A stretch of 64,000 nt of DNA from DATBQN01 sp963755825 (GTDB taxonomy: Bacteria; Acidobacteriota; Thermoanaerobaculia; Multivoradales; UBA5704): contig CAVWLA010000001.1 of assembly GCA_963755825.1 (NCBI GenBank), forward strand, positions 372,001-436,000. The letters run 5' to 3'. The translations under genes and the position numbers were made by a program. This document shows, piece by piece, positions 39,604 to 46,287 of this stretch. Positions within the stretch are counted from its first letter, which is position 1, and every line of letters begins with the position of its first letter. The notes beneath the pieces are model-generated. The model did no database searches, was not told the origin of the DNA, and saw only the letters and a list, made by a program, of their open reading frames with translations.

Positions 39604-41114
39604 CGGTCACCTCCCCTGGCGGCAGGGATGGACGAAGGGTTGGGCTCGGGCGGGGCGGCGAGCTCGAAGTCGGTGCGCGGCTGGCGCGCCGGATCGGCAC
39701 GGTCGTAGAGCAGGGCGCCGTCGACGTAGACCTTCTCGGCGCGGCTGTAGACGCTGAACGGGTCGCCGCTCCACACCACGACGTCCGCCATCTTGCCGGG
39801 CTCGAGCGTGCCGGTCTGCCGGCCGATGCCGAGCGCCTTCGCCGGGTTCGCGGTGAGCCAGCGGATCGCCCGCTCGGGAGCGATGCCGAAGCCCATGCGA
39901 TTGCCGGCCGCCATCGCCTTGGCGGCCTCCTGGTTCAGGTGCTGGATGCCGATCGCCGAATCGGAATGGACGATGGCGCAGGCGCCGGCGTGATCGACGA
40001 GCGCGATGTTCTCGCGGATGCCGTCCAAGGCCTCCATCTTGAAGCCCCACCAGTCGGCCCACATCGCCGAGCAGATGTCGTTCTTCGCCAGCAGGTCGGC
40101 GATCTTGTAGGCCTCGACCGCGTGGTGGAAGGCGGTGACCTTGTAGCCGAACTCCTTCGCCACGTCGATCATCACCGCCATCTCGTCGGCGCGGTAGCAG
40201 TGGTTGTGCACCAGGATGTCGCCATCGAGGACGCCGACCAGGGTGTCCATGGCGAGGTCGCGCTCCGGCGGCTCGGCGTCCTCGCCCTTCTTCCGCTTGG
40301 CGAGGTAGCGCTCCCACTTGCCGCGGTAGGCCTGGGCCTTGATCCACGCCTCGCGGTAGCCGGCGACGTTCCCCATGCGGGTAGACGGAGCGCGGCCCTT
40401 CGTGCCATAGACCCGCTTGGGGTTCTCGCCGCAGGCCATCTTCAGGCCGTAGGGCGCGCCGGGGAACTTCATCGCCTGGACGGTGGTGGCGGGGACGTTC
40501 TTGACCGTCACGCTGCGGCCGCCGATCAGGTTGGCCGAGCCGGGGAGGATCTGCATCGCCGTCACGCCGCCGGCGAGAGCGAGCGGGAACTGCGGGTCCT
40601 GCGGCCACACCGAGTGCTCTGCCCACACCTCGGCGGTGACCGGATTGGTGGCCTCGTTGCCGTCGGAGTTGGCGTCCACCTCGGGCGAGGCGTAGACGCC
40701 GAGGTGCGAATGCACGTCGATGATCCCCGGCGTCACCCACTTGCCGGTGCCGTCGACGGTCACCGCGCCGGGCGGCGCCTGGAGGTCCTTGCCCACGGCG
40801 ACGATCTTGCCGTCCTGGAAGAGGATCGAGCCCAGCTCGATGCGCGCCGGCTCACCCGCGGCCGCGGCGGTCAGGATCGTCGCGTTGCGGACGAGGGTCG
40901 GCTGCCCCGGGATCGGCCGGTAGGTCGACGGAAATGCCTGGACCGACCACGGCGCCACCGACGGCAGCTCGCGGGCCGCGGCCGGCTTGGAGGGGGTCGA
41001 GGTCGAAGGTGAGGTGGATCGAGGAGCTGAGGGCGGCGCCGTCGCGGTGCTGGCGCAGGCACAGGCGGCGGCGAGGACGAGGAGCGGCGGGACGCTCCGG
41101 AGCCTTGTGGTCAT
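39600..41114 (-). CDS. Exported amidohydrolase (imidazolonepropionase-like), intact
   Basis: A 504-residue amidohydrolase-superfamily protein with a lipoprotein-like N-terminus (hydrophobic stretch ending LAAACACAS) and a Ser/Thr/Pro linker to about residue 45. Metal-binding elements are present: VHSHLG (His135 and His137), a barrel segment with ILVHNHCYRADEM and VTAFHHAVEAYK, and VHSDSAIG for the catalytic aspartate. The C-terminus has NPAKALGIG and GKMADVVVWSGDP. The substrate is unknown; related proteins are often cyclic-amide or dipeptide hydrolases. The ATG at 41114 is chosen for the GAGAGG RBS about 6 nt upstream and because it starts the signal sequence. An extended -10 box (TGC-TACGAT, minus strand) lies about 40 nt upstream. 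It is first in a two-gene operon with the degenerate paralogue. Confidence 0.88.
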   Translation of the reverse strand: MTTRLRSVPPLLVLAAACACASTATAPPSAPRSTSPSTSTPSKPAAARELPSVAPWSVQAFPSTYRPIPGQPTLVRNATILTAAAAGEPARIELGSILFQDGKIVAVGKDLQAPPGAVTVDGTGKWVTPGIIDVHSHLGVYASPEVDANSDGNEATNPVTAEVWAEHSVWPQDPQFPLALAGGVTAMQILPGSANLIGGRSVTVKNVPATTVQAMKFPGAPYGLKMACGENPKRVYGTKGRAPSTRMGNVAGYREAWIKAQAYRGKWERYLAKRKKGEDAEPPERDLAMDTLVGVLDGDILVHNHCYRADEMAVMIDVAKEFGYKVTAFHHAVEAYKIADLLAKNDICSAMWADWWGFKMEALDGIRENIALVDHAGACAIVHSDSAIGIQHLNQEAAKAMAAGNRMGFGIAPERAIRWLTANPAKALGIGRQTGTLEPGKMADVVVWSGDPFSVYSRAEKVYVDGALLYDRADPARQPRTDFELAAPPEPNPSSIPAARGGDR

Positions 41115-41152
41115 GGAAACCTCTCGCGGTTGGCTGCGGCTTGGCGGCCTGG

Positions 41153-41161
41153 ATCGTAGCA
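41153..41161 (-). promoter_or_regulatory. Extended -10 promoter (TGC-TACGAT) for the amidohydrolase pair
   Basis: On the minus strand TGC is followed by TACGAT, ending about 38 nt before the ATG at 41114. The form matches the other TGC-TAnnnT boxes in the window (34828, 49469, 52171). Confidence 0.4.
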
Positions 41162-41172
41162 TGGGGGTCGGG

Positions 41173-44100
41173 CTAGGCGCCGCGGATGCGCGCGATCAAC
41201 CGGCGGGCGGCTTCAATATCGCTCGCTGCCTTTTCGCCAAAGGACTCGAACTCCCGCAGGGCGGTTTCGGCGTATTCCAGGGCATCGGCGCGGCGGCCAG
41301 CGGCGAGCAGAGCGACGGCCACGCTCGAGCGAGTCCGCGAGGCGCCGTGGGTGTCGCCTGACTGCTCCCCGAAGCGGATGGAGCTCTGGTAGTGGGAAAA
41401 CGCGCGGTCGAGCTCTCCGGCGCTCTTGTAGAGCAGGCCGAGATGATGGTGGATGACAGCCAGCTCGTCGACCGCGTCCGGGGGGAGGTGGCCGAGCGCT
41501 TCATGGTAGCGCTCAGTGGCCTCGTTGAGATGCCGGAGCAGCTCTGTGTTGGGCTGTCTCGAGGCTCTCGCTTCCATGAAACGATCGAAGGCGAGTGAGC
41601 CCAGTTGGGCCGAGCAGTAGCCCCGCCCGACTCCGTCCTGTTCGCTGCGGAGGTCGAGGCTCTTCCGGTAGCACCGCTCGGCTGCGTCGAGATTGCGGAG
41701 AGCGGGCAAATCCTTCAGTGCCGTGCCGAGGTTCAAGGAGCTTGCAGCCGCGACGGGCCGGTCGCCGATCCTCTCCGCTAGCTCCAGCGACTCCTCGTAG
41801 GCCGGCACGCAGGCGGTGCTCCCCAGCTCGAGCTGGATGCCGCCGAGCTGCTGCAGGCACACCGCGAGCATCCGGACGGCGCGGCGGTCCTCGCGTGCGA
41901 GCTCGCTCGCCGGCTGGCCGAGGGCGGCCGCGGCGCGCTGGCGGATCCAGCCCATCCTGGCGGTCTGCAACTGTTGAGCGTCTGCGAACCGTCGCTCCTT
42001 TTCGGCCAGCCGCACGCGGTACTCCGTCACCAGGCTCCACCTCTCCTCGCCGCCTGGCCGAGGCCCTTCCGTCTCCGGGTCGACGAAATCCGGAACGACC
42101 TCTTCGACCAGCCGCTTCCACTCCGCTCGCCGGCCGGTGGCCTCGTAGAGGGTCCTCAGCCCGTCCATGGTGTTCACCACCGGATCCCACCAGCCGTGGA
42201 TCCGGGCCAGGCGGTGGGCGTGGAGTAGGTTCGCCTCCTCGGCTCGCAGCGCGGCGAGGACGTCGTTGTCTCCGTCCACGTACTGGCCGGAGAAATAGTT
42301 CGCCAGCGCTCCCAGGGTCACGGCGAAGGCGCGGCGGGCTGCCAGATCCTCGTCTGGGTGGCGCTGGCGGTAGAGCCCCTGAAAGAACCAGGGAAGGGCG
42401 GGGTGGATGGAGTAGTTTCCGCGGCCGCGGGCGGTGAGCAGCCCCACCTCGGTGGCGCGGTCGAGAAGGGCGATGCCTTCCTCCCGGGCCAGACCCTTCA
42501 CATCCGGCAGGCACCACGCGCCTTTGGGATGTCCCATCGCGCATAGCACGTCCACATCCACGAAACCCTGGAACAGGTGGAGGAGGGCGAGCCGGCGGCG
42601 CTCCTCTTCGCCGAAGGCGTGCTCGAAACCGTAGGCGAGGGAGGCGGCGAGTGAGCGGGAGCGGCCCTCTCCGGCCTCGTCCGCGAAGGCCGCCTCGCCG
42701 GCGCGCAGGAGAGCCACGTATCTCGCGATCGCTTCCCGGGAGGCCCAGCCCTCCCGCACGGCCTGGCTGACGAGGACGGTGAGCGTCATCGGGTTGCCCC
42801 GGGCGAAGTCCAGGAGCGGCCTCCAGTCCTCCACCGCTGAGAGACGACGGCCGTGCTTCTCAGCCAGGGCCCGGGCGAGCTGGAGGGCCTCGGTCCTCGG
42901 CATGGGGGGGACGTAGACGCGGGTGCGCAAGACGTCCAGCCAGCGGCGCTCGTTCCGCCGGGAGGTCAGCAGGAACTTGGCTTTGGTCTGCTTCGCGGCG
43001 CGCAGAAAGCTCGCGAGATCCCTTTGCTCTTCTAGGCTCCAGGCGGAGGGCGTGCCCGTGGGGAAACCCCCGATGGGCTCGACGTTGTCCCAGATCCAGA
43101 GCACTGGCACCTCGTCGAGCACCTCGAGCGCTACCTGGCGGCGCCTCTCGTCGTCGTAGGCCAGCCAGTTGATGCCGCGCCGCTCGAGGGTCGGGCCGAA
43201 GACCTGGCCGATGCGGTCGAGCACCCGTGCCAGGGGCAGGTGGCGCTCGAAGGACGTAAAGAGAACGGGACCCGCGACGCCGCCGGTCGCCGCGTACCAG
43301 CGGGCGAACTCGGCAGCCGTCGAGGTCTTGCCGCTGCCGGCGTAGGCGTGGAGGAGGACGATCGAGTCGCGGTCGAAGGCGCGGTCGAGGGCGAGAAGCG
43401 TCTCGTCCCGCCCGAAGAAGCCGGCGTCCGGCGGAGCGGGCAGGGCGGTGTCGACGCTGCCTTCCGCCACGCTCGCGGTGTCAGCGGTCGGGGCGCCGGC
43501 CTTCACCCGGATCTTCAGCTCTTCCAGCCCATCGCGACCTTCTTTCCTTTGCGGGAAGAGCTGCACGGGCGCCGCTTCGAAGACCACCGGCACGAGCCAG
43601 TCTTGGAGAGGACGAGGCTCGAAGGCGATCTCTCGCAAGGGATTCTCGCTGAGGTTCCTGCGCGCCCGAGCCGCCGCCTCGCCGAGCGTCGAGCCCTGCG
43701 CGAGCGAGGCGTAGAGTTCCGCCGCGAGTTGGGCGGCGGTGTCCACGTAGACGTTGTACCGCATGGCCAGAACCCCGGCGGTGCCTGCGTCCATGACCTC
43801 CTGGGCGAGCGAGTTGAAGGCCGGCACCTTCGAATGCGGTTCGGCCTCGGCGCCCGGTTTCCTACTCGGCTCGGCATGAGCGGACTTGCAGGCGTTGAGC
43901 ACGAGGATGGGGACGTCGTTCTCGGCGAGGAGCTTTCCCAGCGCAGGGCCGTCGACGAGCTCTGCGTTGTTGGCGCGGCGCGGGTCCTCGAACGAGATGT
44001 AGCCATGCTTGCCGGCTCGCAATTCGGGGCGATCCAAGGCCTCTCGGTCGGCGAATGTTCCATGCCCGTCGAAGTGGACGATGTGGTACGGGCGGCTTTC

Positions 44101-44820
44101 ACTCTTAGCCTGTCGGAGGGCTCGACCGAGCTGCTCGAACGTCGGCGGGCGGAGCACGTCGAGCTGGTAGGTCTCCCACGTCGCTTGGCTCAAGCCCTTG
44201 ACCAGCCGGCTCGCCACGGATCGGAACGGCACGTCCACACCGCCCCGCGGCCGACAGATCACCAGGAGGATGCGGACTCGGGTCTGCTCGCTCGCCGGCA
44301 CCCGCGCCGCACGGGGAGCGCTCGGCTGGGCGCGCACGAACGCCTTTGCCGAGAGGGCGAGCGGAGCCTCTGTCACCGGATCCCGCAGCAGCTCCCAGGG
44401 CAGCGCGTTCGCCTCCGCTACGCCGGTGACGATCTCGACCCGCGTCGCGGGGAGGCGGCCGCTCACCCTGCTCCAGAGAGCGAGCGCGTCGCGGTGACCG
44501 AAGCCCGCTTGGAACAGCCCGCGCCCGATCCCGGCGATCCGCTGTTCGATGCGGGAGGCGATCTTGGGAGCGGGGTCCTGGGGGTACTGGAGGAAATCCT
44601 CCAGGTACCAGCGCAGATCTTCTTCGTCCTGAGAGGGAATCGAGAAGGTAAAGATCGACTCGGCGGTGCGGCGTGCGCCATCCCCCTCCAGGGCGATCTC
44701 AACCCTGTGCTGGCCTCCCTCGGCTGGGTGCTGGGTCAGGCGCAGCTCGAGCATGAAGGGTCGTCCTCCTCGGCGCCGTCCACCCGTGCCGGCTGCGGCT
44801 TTGCTCGGCTTGAGAGGCAC
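41173..44820 (-). CDS. CHAT protease-STAND ATPase-TPR protein
   Basis: A 1,215-residue three-part protein. The N-terminal half holds a CHAT (caspase-like) peptidase: the catalytic histidine is His253 in HFDGHG and the cysteine Cys311 in VLNACKSAH. A STAND/NB-ARC-type ATPase follows, with FFGRDETL at 468-475, Walker A AGSGKT (Lys498) and Walker B VLWIWDNVE (573-581), then a winged-helix-like region. The last 350 or so residues are helical TPR-like repeats, probably the sensor. Proteins of this architecture are switch-type proteases implicated in bacterial programmed death and anti-phage responses; that role is inference here. Base composition is visibly less GC-rich than the neighbours, suggesting transfer. 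The GTG at 44820 is used; an ATG at 44754 would remove a Lys/Arg-rich 22 residues. No partner gene or substrate is adjacent. Confidence 0.9.
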   Translation of the reverse strand: MPLKPSKAAAGTGGRRRGGRPFMLELRLTQHPAEGGQHRVEIALEGDGARRTAESIFTFSIPSQDEEDLRWYLEDFLQYPQDPAPKIASRIEQRIAGIGRGLFQAGFGHRDALALWSRVSGRLPATRVEIVTGVAEANALPWELLRDPVTEAPLALSAKAFVRAQPSAPRAARVPASEQTRVRILLVICRPRGGVDVPFRSVASRLVKGLSQATWETYQLDVLRPPTFEQLGRALRQAKSESRPYHIVHFDGHGTFADREALDRPELRAGKHGYISFEDPRRANNAELVDGPALGKLLAENDVPILVLNACKSAHAEPSRKPGAEAEPHSKVPAFNSLAQEVMDAGTAGVLAMRYNVYVDTAAQLAAELYASLAQGSTLGEAAARARRNLSENPLREIAFEPRPLQDWLVPVVFEAAPVQLFPQRKEGRDGLEELKIRVKAGAPTADTASVAEGSVDTALPAPPDAGFFGRDETLLALDRAFDRDSIVLLHAYAGSGKTSTAAEFARWYAATGGVAGPVLFTSFERHLPLARVLDRIGQVFGPTLERRGINWLAYDDERRRQVALEVLDEVPVLWIWDNVEPIGGFPTGTPSAWSLEEQRDLASFLRAAKQTKAKFLLTSRRNERRWLDVLRTRVYVPPMPRTEALQLARALAEKHGRRLSAVEDWRPLLDFARGNPMTLTVLVSQAVREGWASREAIARYVALLRAGEAAFADEAGEGRSRSLAASLAYGFEHAFGEEERRRLALLHLFQGFVDVDVLCAMGHPKGAWCLPDVKGLAREEGIALLDRATEVGLLTARGRGNYSIHPALPWFFQGLYRQRHPDEDLAARRAFAVTLGALANYFSGQYVDGDNDVLAALRAEEANLLHAHRLARIHGWWDPVVNTMDGLRTLYEATGRRAEWKRLVEEVVPDFVDPETEGPRPGGEERWSLVTEYRVRLAEKERRFADAQQLQTARMGWIRQRAAAALGQPASELAREDRRAVRMLAVCLQQLGGIQLELGSTACVPAYEESLELAERIGDRPVAAASSLNLGTALKDLPALRNLDAAERCYRKSLDLRSEQDGVGRGYCSAQLGSLAFDRFMEARASRQPNTELLRHLNEATERYHEALGHLPPDAVDELAVIHHHLGLLYKSAGELDRAFSHYQSSIRFGEQSGDTHGASRTRSSVAVALLAAGRRADALEYAETALREFESFGEKAASDIEAARRLIARIRGA

Positions 44821-44825
44821 GTCGG

Positions 44826-44839
44826 ACCTAATTTTAGGT
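44826..44839. promoter_or_regulatory. Inverted repeat ACCTAA-N2-TTAGGT overlapping a -10-like box
   Basis: A palindrome 5-18 nt upstream of the CHAT-STAND start. The minus-strand TAAAAT within it (44836-44831) could be the -10 box of a near-leaderless transcript, with the palindrome as operator. It is one of the few AT-rich spots in the window. Confidence 0.35.
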
Positions 44840-44937
44840 GAGAGCTGCGATGTCGCGCTCCCGCTCGGCTTGACAAGAGCCCGGCCGCGACCTGAGAGTG
44901 GAACCGTGCGCCCGGCGGGGCGCCGGGAGGGGTCTGC

Positions 44938-46236
44938 ATGTCTGAGCTGGTGCTGATCGTGGACGACGAGCCGGGGATTCTCACCACCCTAGGCGGCATC
45001 CTGTCGGATGAAGGCTATGCCACGGTGGCGACGACGAGCGGCGCCGAGGCGCTGTCGCTCTACGCGGAGCGCCAGCCGGCCCTCGTCTTTCTCGACATCT
45101 GGCTCGCCGATCGCGACGGCCTCGAGACGCTGCAGGCGCTCCGCGAGAGCGATCCGCGGGCGGCGGTCATCATGATGTCAGGCCATGGCACGGCGGCGAC
45201 GGCGGTCAAGGCGATCAAGATGGGAGCCTTCGACTATCTCGAGAAGCCGCTCTCCTACCGGCGCGCGGTCGAGGCGGCGGCGGGGGCGCTCTCGTATCGG
45301 CGCTCGTTGGTCGCCGGCGGCGAGCTCGCCGCCGCGGTCGGCCTGCCGCGCGGGCGCCTCGACGCCGAGCGGCTCTTCGCGCCGCCGCCGCCGCTGCGGC
45401 TGCTGGCGCCGGGCCGCCACCGCCAGCGCACCCTCGCCCACAGCACGGTGGTCTACGGGCTCGGCCTCCACTCCGGCCAGCGTACCGGCATGTCGCTGCA
45501 GCCGCTGCCGCCCGATAGCGGCATCCATTTCGTCACCCTGCCGACCGGCGCCGAGATCCCCGCCCACGTCAGCTCGGTCGCCGACACCGACTACGCGACG
45601 ACGCTCTCCGGCGAGGGCGAGAGCATCAAGACGGTCGAGCATCTGCTCTCCGCGCTCCACGCCTACCGGGTGAGCAACCTGCTGATCAAGGTGCACGGCG
45701 AGATCCCGGTGCTCGACGGCTCGGCACTCGAGTTCTGCAAGACGCTGGAGGAGGTCGGGCTCGAGGAGCAGGCGGAAGCCGGCCGCGAGATCGTCATCGA
45801 CCGGCTCTACGAGGTGAAGAACGGCGGCGAGAAGCTGCTCGCGATCGAGCCGGCGAAGAAGTTCTCGGTGTCCTACCAGCTCCGCTACCCGCCGCCGCTG
45901 GGCGAGCAGTACCTGGAGTACACCCTCACCGGGCCGGAGAGCTACAAGCGGGAGATCGCCCCCGCCCGCACCTTCGGCTTCATGAAGGACCTCAAGATGA
46001 TGAACGAGCTGGGGCTGGGCTCCGGCGGCCGGCTCGACAACTTCATCCTCGTCGGCGACGACGAGATCCTCAACACCGAGCTGCGCTTCCCCGACGAGTT
46101 CGTCCGCCACAAGATCCTCGACATCCTGGGCGATCTCTACCTGCTCGGCTATCCCATCCGCGGCAAGGTGACGGCGCGCCTCACGGGCCATCGCGACAAC
46201 ATCGCCCTGCTGCGGAAGATCGTCGCCGGCGAGTAG
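44938..46236 (+). CDS. lpxC: Response-regulator receiver fused to LpxC deacetylase
   Basis: The C-terminal 265 or so residues are UDP-3-O-acyl-N-acetylglucosamine deacetylase, the committed step of lipid A synthesis in the cytoplasm. Zinc and catalytic residues are present: KTVEH (Glu234, His235), HKILD (His391, Asp395) and GHRDN (His418). Residues 1-120 are a complete two-component receiver: acidic pair Asp9/Asp10 in VDDEP, phospho-acceptor Asp53 in FLDIWL, Ser81 in MMSGHG, and Lys103 in LEKPL. The receiver resembles those of NtrC-type regulators, and a linker of about 45 residues follows it. Ordinary LpxC is about 300 residues, so this is a true fusion. A GGAGGGG RBS lies 6 nt before the ATG. 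A TTGACA hexamer sits at 44870-44875 but lacks a good -10. No histidine kinase is in the window. Confidence 0.93.
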   Translation: MSELVLIVDDEPGILTTLGGILSDEGYATVATTSGAEALSLYAERQPALVFLDIWLADRDGLETLQALRESDPRAAVIMMSGHGTAATAVKAIKMGAFDYLEKPLSYRRAVEAAAGALSYRRSLVAGGELAAAVGLPRGRLDAERLFAPPPPLRLLAPGRHRQRTLAHSTVVYGLGLHSGQRTGMSLQPLPPDSGIHFVTLPTGAEIPAHVSSVADTDYATTLSGEGESIKTVEHLLSALHAYRVSNLLIKVHGEIPVLDGSALEFCKTLEEVGLEEQAEAGREIVIDRLYEVKNGGEKLLAIEPAKKFSVSYQLRYPPPLGEQYLEYTLTGPESYKREIAPARTFGFMKDLKMMNELGLGSGGRLDNFILVGDDEILNTELRFPDEFVRHKILDILGDLYLLGYPIRGKVTARLTGHRDNIALLRKIVAGE

Positions 46237-46287
46237 GCCGCGCTCATCGCGAGCGGCGGCCTTGAAGGAAACGAAAGCGGCGCCGCG

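Noticed and set aside
44870..44898. Sigma-70 promoter with perfect TTGACA before the receiver-LpxC gene
   Set aside because: No acceptable -10 hexamer at 16-18 nt spacing (TGAGAG at best), so it is not listed as a feature.
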